Below are positions 33,807-42,190 of a stretch of 44,977 nucleotides of DNA, piece by piece. Numbering within the stretch: position 1 is the stretch's first letter; each line of letters opens with the position of its first letter. Origin of the DNA: Streptomyces sp. SolWspMP-5a-2 (GTDB lineage: Bacteria > Actinomycetota > Actinomycetes > Streptomycetales > Streptomycetaceae); the NCBI RefSeq assembly GCF_900091845.1, contig NZ_FMCI01000355.1, forward strand, positions 1-44,977. Direction: 5' to 3'. The notes beneath the pieces were generated by a model, which had not been told where the DNA came from, did no database searches, and saw only the letters and a list, made by a program, of their open reading frames with translations. A program made the position numbers and the translations under genes.

Positions 33807-35111
33807 ATGGCGACGAACCCGATACCGCAGTTCCCGGCCGGATTCCTGTGGGGCGTCTCGACCTCCGCCCACCAGATCGAGGGGGCGGCCGACGAACGGG
33901 CGCCGTCCGTGTGGGACGCCTTCACCGCCGAGCCGGGCCGGGTGAAGGACGGCTCGACGGCCGCCGTCGCCTGCGACCACTTCCACCGCTACCGCGAGGA
34001 CGTGGCCCTCCTCGCCGGTCTGGGCGTGGACGCGTACCGCTTCTCGGTCTCCTGGCCCCGGGTCCACTCCCCCGGCGGGCTCGACTTCTACGACCGGCTG
34101 GTGGACGAGCTGTGCGCGGCGGGCGTCCGCCCGGTCCCCACCCTCTTCCACTGGGACCTGCCGGTCGGCCTCGACTGGCTCGACCGGGACACCGCGGACC
34201 GCTTCGCGCACCACACGGCGACCGTCGCGGAACGGCTCGGGGACCGGGTCGGCACCTGGATCACCCTCAACGAGCCCGCCGAACACACCCTGCTGGGCCA
34301 CGCGTTGGGCGCCCACGCGCCCGGCGGACGGCTGCTGTTCGACGCGCTGCCGGTCGCCCACCACCAGCTCCTCGCCCACGGCCTCGCCGTCCGGGCGCTG
34401 CGCGCGGCGGGCGCCACCGACGTCGGCATCGCCAACTCGCACGGCCCGACCTGGCCCGCCTCGCACGCGGCGGCGGACCTGGAGGCGGCCGCGTTCTACG
34501 ACATCCTGCTCAACCGGCTGTTCGCCGACCCGCTGCTGCTGGGCCGCTACCCGGAGGGGCTCGACGGGCTGATGCCGGGCGACGTCGAGGCGGACCTGGA
34601 GATCATCGCCGAGCCGCTCGACTGGTACGGGGTGAACTACTACGCGCCGACCCGGGTGGGCGCCCCGCAGGGCGACGAGATCGAGTTCGGCGGCCTCACC
34701 CTCCCGGCCGAACTCCCCTTCTCCGTACGGGAGATCGAGGACCGGCCGGTGACGGACTTCGGCTGGCCCGTGGTCCCCGAGGGGCTCACCGAGCTGCTCA
34801 CCGGCTTCCGGGAGCGCTACGACGACCGGCTGCCGCCGGTGGTGATCACCGAGAACGGCTGCTCCTACCCGGGCCTCGACGACCAGGACCGGATCAGCTA
34901 CCTCGACGGCCACATCCGCGCCCTGCACGACGCGCTGACGGCGGGCGTGGACGTGCGCGGCTACTTCGTCTGGTCGCTGCTCGACAACTTCGAGTGGGCG
35001 GAGGGGTACGCGCGCCGCTTCGGCCTGGTCCACGTCGACTTCGCCACCCTGGAGCGCACCCCGAAGGCGTCGTACGCCTGGTTCAGGGAGGTGCTGCGGG
35101 CGCAGCGCTGA
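33807..35111 (+). CDS. GH1 family beta-glucosidase
   Basis: The 434-residue retaining glycosidase hydrolyses beta-linked disaccharides, most probably in the cytoplasm as no signal peptide is present. The N-terminal signature FPAGFLWGVSTSAHQIEG, the acid/base Glu in WITLNEPAEH, and the nucleophile Glu in VVITENGCSYPG are all intact; the C-terminal VRGYFVWSLLDNFEWAEGY motif is typical. The length is slightly short for the family (about 450). No sugar transporter or LacI regulator adjoins it, and a 14-bp palindrome separates it from era. Confidence 0.95.
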   Translation: MATNPIPQFPAGFLWGVSTSAHQIEGAADERAPSVWDAFTAEPGRVKDGSTAAVACDHFHRYREDVALLAGLGVDAYRFSVSWPRVHSPGGLDFYDRLVDELCAAGVRPVPTLFHWDLPVGLDWLDRDTADRFAHHTATVAERLGDRVGTWITLNEPAEHTLLGHALGAHAPGGRLLFDALPVAHHQLLAHGLAVRALRAAGATDVGIANSHGPTWPASHAAADLEAAAFYDILLNRLFADPLLLGRYPEGLDGLMPGDVEADLEIIAEPLDWYGVNYYAPTRVGAPQGDEIEFGGLTLPAELPFSVREIEDRPVTDFGWPVVPEGLTELLTGFRERYDDRLPPVVITENGCSYPGLDDQDRISYLDGHIRALHDALTAGVDVRGYFVWSLLDNFEWAEGYARRFGLVHVDFATLERTPKASYAWFREVLRAQR

Positions 35112-35145
35112 GGCCGCGCCCCACCGCGCCGGCGCCGGACGCGCG

Positions 35146-35173
35146 GCCGCGCCCACCGGCCGGTGGGCGCGGC
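35146..35173. terminator. Bidirectional terminator between beta-glucosidase and era
   Basis: Bases 35146-35159 and 35160-35173 form a perfect 14-bp palindrome with no unpaired centre. As RNA it would fold with a small loop and end both convergent transcripts. Confidence 0.75.
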
Positions 35174-35181
35174 GGGGCGGC

Positions 35182-36135
35182 TCAGAAGCCCAGCTTGCGC
35201 AGTTGCTTGGGGTCGCGCTGCCAGTCCTTGGCGATCTTCACATGCAGGTCGAGGAAGACCGGCGTGCCCAGCAGCGCCTCGATCTGCTGGCGGCTCTTCA
35301 TGCCGACCTCCTTCAGGCGCTTGCCCTTGGGGCCGATGATGATGCCCTTCTGGCTGGAGCGCTCGATGTAGAGGTTGGCGTGGATGTCGAGCAGCGGGCG
35401 GTCGGCCGGGCGGTCCTCGCGGGGCAGCATCTCCTCGACGACGACGGCGATGGAGTGCGGCAGTTCGTCGCGGACGCCTTCGAGCGCGGCCTCGCGGATC
35501 AGCTCGGCGACCATGACCTGCTCGGGCTCGTCGGTGAGGTCGCCCTCGGGGTACAGCGGCGGGCTCGCGGGCATCATCGGGATCAGCAGGTCGGCCAGGA
35601 GTCCGACCTGCTTGTCGCCGACCGCCGAGACCGGCACGATCTCCGCCCACTCGATGCCCAGCTCCTTGCCGAGCTGGTCGAGGGCGATGAGCTGCTCGGC
35701 GAGGACCTTGGGGTCGACCAGGTCGGTCTTGGTGACGATCGCGACCTTCGGCGTCTTGCGGATCCCGGCCAGCTCCTTGGCGATGAACCGGTCGCCGGGG
35801 CCGAGCTTCTGGTCGGCGGGGACGCAGAAGCCGATCACGTCGACCTCGGCCCAGGTGGTGCGCACCACGTCGTTGAGCCGCTCGCCGAGCAGGGTGCGCG
35901 GCTTGTGGAGGCCGGGGGTGTCGACCAGGATCAGCTGCGCGTCCGGCCGGTGCACGATGCCCCGGACGGTGTGCCGCGTGGTCTGCGGCCGGTTGGACGT
36001 GATCGCCACCTTCTGCCCGACCAGAGCGTTCGTGAGGGTGGACTTGCCCGCGTTCGGGCGGCCCACGAAGCAGGCGAAGCCGGCACGGTGGACGGCCTCG
36101 GCCGGCTGCTCTGATGACTGGGTACGCACGCTCAT
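35182..36135 (-). CDS. era: GTPase Era
   Basis: The 317-residue essential GTPase binds the 3' end of 16S rRNA and assists 30S maturation. The G motifs are GRPNAGKST (G1), TTRHT (G2), DTPGLH (G3) and TKTD (G4). The C-terminal KH domain shows KGIIIGPKGKRLKEVGMKSR. The ATG at 36135 (MSVRTQSSEQPAEAVHRAG) matches remembered S. coelicolor Era. It ends the ancient phoH-ybeY-CNNM-cdd-era cluster, from which it is separated here by three surface-protein genes. Confidence 0.97.
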   Translation of the reverse strand: MSVRTQSSEQPAEAVHRAGFACFVGRPNAGKSTLTNALVGQKVAITSNRPQTTRHTVRGIVHRPDAQLILVDTPGLHKPRTLLGERLNDVVRTTWAEVDVIGFCVPADQKLGPGDRFIAKELAGIRKTPKVAIVTKTDLVDPKVLAEQLIALDQLGKELGIEWAEIVPVSAVGDKQVGLLADLLIPMMPASPPLYPEGDLTDEPEQVMVAELIREAALEGVRDELPHSIAVVVEEMLPREDRPADRPLLDIHANLYIERSSQKGIIIGPKGKRLKEVGMKSRQQIEALLGTPVFLDLHVKIAKDWQRDPKQLRKLGF

Positions 36136-36298
36136 GGCCCCCATTCTCCCTGATCGCCGGAGCACCCCCGTACTCGCGCCGGGGCACACCCGTCCGGGCC
36201 GGGGTCCGCGCGCCCCGCGACGACCGGCCGTCACCGCCCGCCACCGGACGGCTCCCCTGCGCGAGCGGGGTGCCCGGGGACGACGTGGGGGCCCGGCG

Positions 36299-37330
36299 TC
36301 AGGGCCGCGCGGTCGGGGAGGGACGGGGGCGGGCAGGGGCGGGGGCCGCCGGTGGGGACGGTGGCTCGGGTGCGGACCGGCGGGCGCGCTCCCGGCGGGC
36401 CCGGACCAGCAGCACCGCCCCGGTCACCAGCGCCGCGAGCAGGACGAGGGCGGCGGCCCAGGGCAGCGCGAGGAACGAGGCACCGGCCGACTCCCTGGTG
36501 TCCTCGGCGCTGGCCGTCAACGTGACCTCGCCCCAGTCGAGTTGGGGCGCCCCGTGCCAGGGCTCGGTGAGCCGCACCCGCTGTCCGGGCAGCAGTTCGG
36601 CGGGCAGGCGGGTCAGGTCACGGGCGAGCAGGGTGCGCCCGAACAGGCCCCGGGCGCGCAGTTCCACCCTCGGGTCGAGGGTGACGTTGCCGGTGTTGTG
36701 CAGGGTGTAGGAGATCACCGCCTCGCCGGTGCCGAGCCCCGGCACCAGCGGCTGGCGGTGGCCGACGCGGACGTCCTCGACGGCGATGGCGGGCACCCTG
36801 GGTCCGCCGACGCGCAGGTAGACACGGGCGGCGACGGCCTGCCGGACGCCGAGCGCGAGGGATCCGGCGCCCCGGTCGATCCGTTCGTCGAGGGCGACCA
36901 GCGCGCCCGGGTGGTCGCCGGGTTCGGCGCCCTCGGGGACCTCGAGGGTGAAGGGGACGGTGACCTTGCCGTGGGCGGGCACGGTGATCCGGGCGGTGGC
37001 GGGCCGCGCCCAGGCGCCCACCCCGCGCATCCGCTCCTGCAGGGTGCGCACCGCGAACCCGCCGTCGCGGGCGGTGTTGTAGGCGTCGGCCGCGTACATC
37101 CGCAGGGGCAGGGGGCGCGCGGTCGCGTTGGTGACGACGACCTTGTCCTCGATCGTCTGGCCGGGGTCGGCGGAGAGGGAGAAGTAGGGCCGGGCGGCGC
37201 CCGGCGAGGAGACCGGGTAGACGGACCAGTTCCCGTTGTCGGCGGCCCGCGCGGGCGCCGCGGCCAGCGGTCCCAGGGCGAGGGCGGCGAGGCCGAGGAG
37301 GCTCAGGAGGAGGGCGGACGGCTTGCGCAT
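36299..37330 (-). CDS. DUF916-like (WxL-interacting) membrane-anchored surface protein
   Basis: The 343-residue protein has a signal peptide (about residues 1-29), two beta-sandwich domains, a transmembrane helix (about 285-309, FLALPWAAALVLLAALVTGAVLLV) and a basic, Pro-rich cytoplasmic tail. The first domain, starting NWSVYPVSSPGAARPYFSLSADPGQTIEDKVVVTNATARPLPLRMYA, is the recognisable DUF916/WxL-interacting peptidoglycan-binding fold. In firmicutes such proteins sit next to WxL proteins and help attach them to the wall. Here the upstream gene on the same strand encodes a WxL-like protein. The function in actinobacteria is not known to me. Confidence 0.8.
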   Translation of the reverse strand: MRKPSALLLSLLGLAALALGPLAAAPARAADNGNWSVYPVSSPGAARPYFSLSADPGQTIEDKVVVTNATARPLPLRMYAADAYNTARDGGFAVRTLQERMRGVGAWARPATARITVPAHGKVTVPFTLEVPEGAEPGDHPGALVALDERIDRGAGSLALGVRQAVAARVYLRVGGPRVPAIAVEDVRVGHRQPLVPGLGTGEAVISYTLHNTGNVTLDPRVELRARGLFGRTLLARDLTRLPAELLPGQRVRLTEPWHGAPQLDWGEVTLTASAEDTRESAGASFLALPWAAALVLLAALVTGAVLLVRARRERARRSAPEPPSPPAAPAPARPRPSPTARP

Positions 37331-37490
37331 GGGTGCGGACCCCCGCGGACGGTTGCCGGGCCGGGCGATCGGGCGGGTGCGGTCCCGTGGTGACGGGCCG
37401 CCCGGCCGCCGGCTGGGAGACGTGGTGCCGGTGCTGCGGTGCTGTGCTCGTGGCGCCGTACCTTCGGTGTGCTCCTGGACGGGGTGGGCG

Positions 37491-38816
37491 TCAGGACAGG
37501 GTGAGCGTCAGGACGCCCGCGTAGGAGCCGGGCGGGGTGAACGCCGGTACGTCCAGGGAGAGTCCGGCGTCGACGGTGAAGCGGCCGCCGGTGAGCGCGC
37601 CGTCGGGGGTCGAGGCGAGCGTCGCGCCCGAACTGCCCACGGTGCCCGCCGAACCCGCCCGGCAGGTGCTCGGGCTGCCCGCCGCCGTGGTGCAGGCGGG
37701 GGTCCAACTGAGCTTGCCTGCACCGATCTTGCCGCCCGCTCCGGAGAAGTCGGTGACCTTGCCGGTCAGCGACCAGCCCGCCGGGCCGCCCCGGTAGTCC
37801 TTGACGGTGACGGTCCGCAGGGCGCCCGTGGAGGCACCGCCCTGGCCGAAGTCGACCGCCGAGAGCTGCACGGCGTCCCCGGCCTGGCTCATGGAGAGCG
37901 CCCCGCCCCTGACCGTCGTGGTCAGCCGCTGGCTGCCGTCCGGGACCGGGGTGGTGTCGTCGACGGTGTAGACGGCGGGCCCGGCGCCGAGGTCCGCGCT
38001 CCAGGCGCTGCCCTCGTAGGCGACGATGCCGGTCGTCGACCTGTCGGAGACCGTGAGGGACCCGTCGAAGGAGCCGTCGGTGCCCGCTTTCGCGGTCGCC
38101 CGGTCGGCGGTCTGGGTGCTCCCGGACCGTCCGGCGAGGGTGACGCCCGCGCCCGGCGTGAAGCCGGTGCCGTGGACGGTGACCGCGTCCCCGGGTTTCC
38201 CGGAGGCCGAACCGAGCGTGATGGCGCGGTTGTTGACCGGGGTGGAGCTGGTCGCCGTGACGGTCTCGGAGACCGGCGCGGGCGGGGTGATGACCGTGCA
38301 GGGGGTGTCCAGCTCCAGGATGTAGCTGGTGTGGATGTTGTAGTCGCCGGGCGAGAGGGTGATCGCGCCGGGCGCGGTGACCTTGAAGGTGCCGGTCATG
38401 GAGAACGACGGGAAGGCGCCGTAGCCGGGCACCGGGTCGTTCTTCTTCGGGCCCGCGACGGTGACGTCGCCGCTCTGCGCGCCGCCCAGGGCGACCTTGC
38501 CGGTGGGGGTCATGATGTCGGCCGGCAGGTCGAGGGCGGTGGGGTTGCTGGCGGCGGGCTTGACCACGGTGTAGGTCACCGTGACGGTGTCGCCGACCTC
38601 CGGGGTCCTGTCGTCGACCGTGATGGCGGCCGTCGTGGTGCCGTCGATCGGCGGGATGCCCGCGATGTCCGGCGGGATGCAGTGCGTGCCGAAGTCCACG
38701 TTCGTGGCGGCGCCTGCCGGGCAGGCCAGCGCGCCGCTCGCGGTGACCGCGAGGGCGGCCACCGCCAGCAGTGACACCAGACGGCGTCTTCGGATCGTCG
38801 GACCCGTGAGTCCCAT
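37491..38816 (-). CDS. WxL-domain-like secreted protein
   Basis: The 441-residue exported protein has a signal peptide after the Arg-rich start MGLTGPTIRRRRLVSLLAV, cleaved near residues 36-38. The N-terminal half holds beta-sandwich segments (TPEVGDTVTVTYTV; SGKPGDAVTVHGTGFTPGAG, an IPT/TIG-like repeat). The C-terminal part, VTVKDYRGGPAGWSLTGKVTDFSGAGG, has the Trp348-Ser-Leu of a WxL domain, and the end (GSYAGVLTLTLS) matches the second motif, with LTLTL in place of LTWTL. Such domains bind peptidoglycan in Gram-positive bacteria. It lies 160 bases upstream of the DUF916-like gene. ATG 38816 has GAGGGGG before it. Confidence 0.75.
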   Translation of the reverse strand: MGLTGPTIRRRRLVSLLAVAALAVTASGALACPAGAATNVDFGTHCIPPDIAGIPPIDGTTTAAITVDDRTPEVGDTVTVTYTVVKPAASNPTALDLPADIMTPTGKVALGGAQSGDVTVAGPKKNDPVPGYGAFPSFSMTGTFKVTAPGAITLSPGDYNIHTSYILELDTPCTVITPPAPVSETVTATSSTPVNNRAITLGSASGKPGDAVTVHGTGFTPGAGVTLAGRSGSTQTADRATAKAGTDGSFDGSLTVSDRSTTGIVAYEGSAWSADLGAGPAVYTVDDTTPVPDGSQRLTTTVRGGALSMSQAGDAVQLSAVDFGQGGASTGALRTVTVKDYRGGPAGWSLTGKVTDFSGAGGKIGAGKLSWTPACTTAAGSPSTCRAGSAGTVGSSGATLASTPDGALTGGRFTVDAGLSLDVPAFTPPGSYAGVLTLTLS

Positions 38817-38918
38817 GGATGCCCCCTCCGTCAGGGATCGGCCGCGGCGGCTGGTCCGCGTCCAGGGGGCATTGATGTGCGGATCGCGCGAGAAGTCAAT
38901 GGAGATGCCGAAAAGGAC

Positions 38919-38931
38919 TGATGGACCGTCA
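38919..38931. promoter_or_regulatory. Palindrome upstream of WxL-like gene (site 1)
   Basis: TGATGGACCGTCA is a 6-1-6 palindrome with one mismatch, 103 bases upstream of the WxL-like ATG. A near-identical, perfect copy lies upstream of the neighbouring small secreted protein. Confidence 0.5.
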
Positions 38932-38986
38932 GTTCCCGTGGCACACCCAAGCATTCACCCGGGAACCGACGGCCGTCAGATCACCC

Positions 38987-39457
38987 TCAGCTGAACACGA
39001 ACGGGCCGGGCGACTGGGGCGCGCTCGGCGTGCAGGTGACGGTGACGCCGAAGATGACCATCTTCAGCGTGCCGCCGTACGCCTGCAGGCTGTCGCCGGA
39101 CGCGACGGTCCCGTTGAGCGGACCGACGGTGACGGCGGAACCGGCGGCCATCGCCGGGTTGACCGTCCCGCTGAAGACCTTGGTGCCGGTGCCGTTGACG
39201 AACGTCAGCGTGGACGCGATGGAGTTCGCGGACAGCGCCAGCGGCGTGGTGATGGAGGAGGTGAGGGTGACGGTGGCGGAGGTTCCGCTCTGGGTGGCGG
39301 TGAGCGTGGCGGGCCCGCCGCCCCACGCACCGCAGTTCGCGGTGATCGTCGCCGACTGCGGGGTCACCGCGACGGCGGCCGGTGCGAGCACCAGCCCGGT
39401 CAGCCCGAGCGTCCCTGCCAGCAGGGCCGCACCTGTTCCTGTACGCATGCCTCTCAT
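38987..39457 (-). CDS. Small secreted beta-rich protein
   Basis: The 156-residue protein has a Sec signal peptide (MRGMRTGTGAALLAGTLGLTGLVLAPAAVA) and a Ser/Thr/Gly-rich mature part with two Cys (ITANCGAWGGG and VTVTCTPSAP) probably joined in a disulfide. No enzyme motif is visible. It shares a promoter palindrome and strand with the WxL-like gene, so it probably belongs to the same surface system, perhaps as a substrate or pilin-like subunit. ATG 39457 is used; ATG 39448 is possible. Confidence 0.75.
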   Translation of the reverse strand: MRGMRTGTGAALLAGTLGLTGLVLAPAAVAVTPQSATITANCGAWGGGPATLTATQSGTSATVTLTSSITTPLALSANSIASTLTFVNGTGTKVFSGTVNPAMAAGSAVTVGPLNGTVASGDSLQAYGGTLKMVIFGVTVTCTPSAPQSPGPFVFS

Positions 39458-39545
39458 GGGTTTGCAGCTCCCTTCCCGGGGATCTGGATCGACGGACGGA
39501 GGCCTGAGGCAGGGTGGGTGCGGGCACGCTGCGCGGCTCGTGACC

Positions 39546-39558
39546 TGACGGTCCGTCA
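39546..39558. promoter_or_regulatory. Palindrome upstream of small secreted protein gene (site 2)
   Basis: TGACGGTCCGTCA is a perfect 6-1-6 palindrome 89 bases upstream of ATG 39457. It matches site 1 at 38919 in sequence and in distance from its gene, so one regulator probably controls both. Confidence 0.55.
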
Positions 39559-39623
39559 CAACCTCTGGGTCATATTGATGCGCGGGGGGAAGGGCGCTGC
39601 AAGGGTGAATTCCGGACGACTGC

Positions 39624-39977
39624 TCAGTCGGCGGTGACGGTCCGCAGCACCGTCCCGTCCGGACCGGCCAGCAGCACCGGCGTACCGGCCCCGCCCAGGT
39701 CACGGACGGCGGCCAGGTCCTCGTCGGTCACCGTCCCGGCGAGCGTCACCACGGCCGCCGCCTCCAGCGAACCGGCGCCCGAGGCCACCGCCATCGCCAC
39801 GGCGGTCCGCAGCGCGCTCAGCCGCAGCGAGTCCAGGGCGACGGTCCCGGCGACGTAGGTGCGGCCGGTGTCGTCCCGTACGGCGGCCCCCTCGGGCACA
39901 CCGTTGCGGGCCCGCGCGGAGCGGGCCAGGGTGACGATCTTGCGGTCCTCGGGGTCGAGCGCGTTGCTGTCGGTCAT
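39624..39977 (-). CDS. Cytidine-deaminase-fold protein lacking the zinc site
   Basis: The 117-residue protein has the layout of a small cytidine deaminase (VTLARSARARNGVPEGAAVRDDTGRTYVAGTVALDSLRLSALRTAVAMAVASGAG...VLLAGPDGTVLR) and sits where cdd occurs next to era in many bacteria. The catalytic H/CAE motif is replaced by LRLSALRTA and the PCxxC motif is missing, and the protein has no Cys at all. It therefore cannot bind the catalytic zinc. It may be a structural or regulatory relic. It is 38 bases after mmcQ-like on the same strand. Confidence 0.75.
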   Translation of the reverse strand: MTDSNALDPEDRKIVTLARSARARNGVPEGAAVRDDTGRTYVAGTVALDSLRLSALRTAVAMAVASGAGSLEAAAVVTLAGTVTDEDLAAVRDLGGAGTPVLLAGPDGTVLRTVTAD

Positions 39978-40015
39978 GCCCCGAGCATACGAAAGGCCCG
40001 CTCGCGCGGGTCGGC

Positions 40016-40375
40016 TCAGGGCCGGTCGAGACGCAGCCGCTCCGCCCGCGGCAGCCCGGCGACCACCAGGTCCCAGGAGTCCTCGACCAGCTCCCGCACC
40101 TGCCGGTCCGCGAGCCCCCCGTCGACCGTGACGGTGTTCCAGTGCCGCTTGTTCATGTGCCAGCCGGGCACGATCAGCCCCGGATGCTCGGCGCGCAGCC
40201 GGATCGCGTCCTCGGGGTCGCACTTGAGGTTGACGGTCAGCGGGCGCGCGTCCAGCGCGGTGAGCGCGAACATCTTGCCGCGGACCTTGAAGACGGACAG
40301 CTCCGGGCCGAACGGGAACTCCTCCGTCGCCGCGGCGAACGACAGGCACAGCGCCCGCAGTCGGTCGGGGCTCAC
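40016..40375 (-). CDS. MmcQ/YjbR family protein
   Basis: The 119-residue protein matches the MmcQ/YjbR fold: LCLSFAAATEEFPFGPELSVFKVRGKMFALTAL, then LTVNLKCDPEDAIRLRAEHPGLIVPGWHMNKRHWNTVTVDG, the family's most conserved stretch. Relatives are called DNA-binding proteins by structure only; no biochemical role is established to my knowledge. It starts with GTG 40375, overlapping the CNNM stop by four bases (GTGA), so it is coupled to the core cluster. Confidence 0.88.
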   Translation of the reverse strand: MSPDRLRALCLSFAAATEEFPFGPELSVFKVRGKMFALTALDARPLTVNLKCDPEDAIRLRAEHPGLIVPGWHMNKRHWNTVTVDGGLADRQVRELVEDSWDLVVAGLPRAERLRLDRP

Positions 40376-41682
40376 TCCGGCTTCTCCTCCTCGCCGTCCG
40401 GGGGCGCGGCGGGTCCGACGGGCTCCACGAGCACCGTGACGATCTTGTTGCGGCGACCGGCCGCGGCCTCCGCCGTCAGCCGCAGCTCACGGCCGTCGGG
40501 CAGCTCGACCACGCTGGACGCCGAGGCGATCGGCACCCGGCCGAGGGCCTTGGCGAGCAGTCCGCCGACGGTCTCCACGTCCTCGTCGTCGTACTCCTCC
40601 AGGCCGTACAGCTCGCCCAGGTCGGTGATGTCGAGGCGGGCGGTGACCCGGTAGCGGTCGTCGCCCAGCTCCTCCACCGGGGGCAGCTCCCGGTCGTACT
40701 CGTCGGTGATCTCGCCGACGATCTCCTCCAGGATGTCCTCGATGGTGACGATCCCGGCCGTGCCGCCGTACTCGTCGATGACGACGGCCACGTGGTTGCG
40801 GTCCTGCTGCATCTCGCGCAGCAGGTCACCGGCGTTCTTGGTGTCCGGCACGAAGGCCGCCGGGCGTATCGCGGTCGACACCAGGTCGCTCTCGGCGTCC
40901 CGGCTGATGTGCGTCTTGCGCGCCAGGTCCTTCAGGTAGACGATCCCGACGATGTCGTCCTCGTTCTCCCCGGTCACCGGGATGCGGGAGAAGCCGGAGC
41001 GCAGGGCGAGGGTGAGGGCCTGCCGGATGGTCTTGTACCGCTCGATGACGACGAGGTCGGTGCGCGGCACCATCACCTCCCGCACCAGGGTGTCGCCCAG
41101 CTCGAAGACGGAGTGCACCATGCGGCGCTCCTCGTCCTCGATCAGCGACTCCTTCTCGGCCAGGTCGACCATGGCCCGCAGTTCGGCCTCGGAGGCGAAC
41201 GGGCCGCGTCTGAAGCCCTTTCCGGGGGTGAGGGCGTTGCCGATGAGGATCAGCAGGTTGGGGACGGGGCCCATGATCCGGGCCAGCGGCAGCAGCACGT
41301 AGGCCGCCGCCGTCGCCGTGTTGAGGGGGTGCTGGCGTCCGATGGTGCGCGGGGAGACCCCGACGGCCACGTACGACACCAGGACCATGACGCCGATCGC
41401 GACCAGGAGCGCCTCGGTGGTGCCGGGGAACTCCTGGAGGCAGGCGTAGGTCACCATGGCCGCCGCCGCCATCTCGCAGGCGACGCGCGCCAGCAGCGCC
41501 ACGTTCAGGTAGCGGGTCGGGTCGGCCGCGATCCTGGCCAGCTTGGCGCCGCCGCGGCGGCCGGACCTGACGGCCTCCTCGGCCCGGAAGCTGGACACCC
41601 GGGCGATGCCTGCCTCCGCGCAGGCGGCCAGCCAGGCCACCACGACCAGGGCGATCGCGCCCGCGACGAGTTGCGGGCTCAT
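40372..41682 (-). CDS. CNNM/CorC-type membrane protein with CBS pair
   Basis: The 436-residue protein has an N-terminal CNNM (DUF21) domain with about four membrane helices, a tandem CBS pair (about residues 205-330; VREVMVPRTDLVVIERYKTIRQALTLALRSGFSRIPVTGENEDDIVGIVYLKDLAR and the second repeat NHVAVVIDEYGGTAGIVTIEDILEEIVGEI), and the C-terminal CorC_HlyC domain. Relatives move or regulate Mg2+ and bind nucleotides with the CBS module. It starts at ATG 41682, overlapping the ybeY stop (ATGA). It is often annotated as a hemolysin, which is misleading. Confidence 0.93.
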   Translation of the reverse strand: MSPQLVAGAIALVVVAWLAACAEAGIARVSSFRAEEAVRSGRRGGAKLARIAADPTRYLNVALLARVACEMAAAAMVTYACLQEFPGTTEALLVAIGVMVLVSYVAVGVSPRTIGRQHPLNTATAAAYVLLPLARIMGPVPNLLILIGNALTPGKGFRRGPFASEAELRAMVDLAEKESLIEDEERRMVHSVFELGDTLVREVMVPRTDLVVIERYKTIRQALTLALRSGFSRIPVTGENEDDIVGIVYLKDLARKTHISRDAESDLVSTAIRPAAFVPDTKNAGDLLREMQQDRNHVAVVIDEYGGTAGIVTIEDILEEIVGEITDEYDRELPPVEELGDDRYRVTARLDITDLGELYGLEEYDDEDVETVGGLLAKALGRVPIASASSVVELPDGRELRLTAEAAAGRRNKIVTVLVEPVGPAAPPDGEEEKPE

Positions 41683-42176
41683 GAGACGGTCGGGGCCGGG
41701 GACGGGCCCTCGAGGCCCTTCTCCGCGCGCCAGCCGTCCACGATGGCCGCCTGGAGGCCGAACATCTCGGCCTTCTCGTCGGGCTCCTCGTGGTCGTAGC
41801 CGAGCAGGTGCAGCACCCCGTGGACGGTGAGGAGCTGCAGCTCCTCGTCCATGGAGTGCTGGGTCTCGGCCTCGGCGCCCTGCCGGGCGGCCACCTCGGG
41901 ACACAGGACGATGTCGCCGAGGAGTCCCTGCGGCGGCTCGTCGTCGTCCTTGGCCGGCGGACGCAGCTCGTCCATCGGGAAGGACATCACGTCGGTGGGG
42001 CCCGGCAGGTCCATCCACTGGATGTGCAGCTGCTCCATGGCGTCGTCGTCCACGACGATCACCGACAGCTCGGAGAGCGGGTGGATGCGCATCCGGGCCA
42101 GCGCGTAGCGGGCGATGTCGAGGATCGCCTGCTCGTCGACCTCGGTTCCGGACTCGTTGTTGACGTCGATCGACAT
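41679..42176 (-). CDS. ybeY: Endoribonuclease YbeY
   Basis: The 165-residue metalloprotein takes part in 16S rRNA 3' end maturation and ribosome quality control. The zinc-binding motif HGVLHLLGYDH (H-x3-H-x5-H) is intact, with the conserved Arg and Met-Asp segments TDVMSFPMDELR. It follows phoH by 14 bases and is coupled to the CNNM gene downstream. Confidence 0.96.
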   Translation of the reverse strand: MSIDVNNESGTEVDEQAILDIARYALARMRIHPLSELSVIVVDDDAMEQLHIQWMDLPGPTDVMSFPMDELRPPAKDDDEPPQGLLGDIVLCPEVAARQGAEAETQHSMDEELQLLTVHGVLHLLGYDHEEPDEKAEMFGLQAAIVDGWRAEKGLEGPSPAPTVS

Positions 42177-42190
42177 GACGCGGTGCTTGT

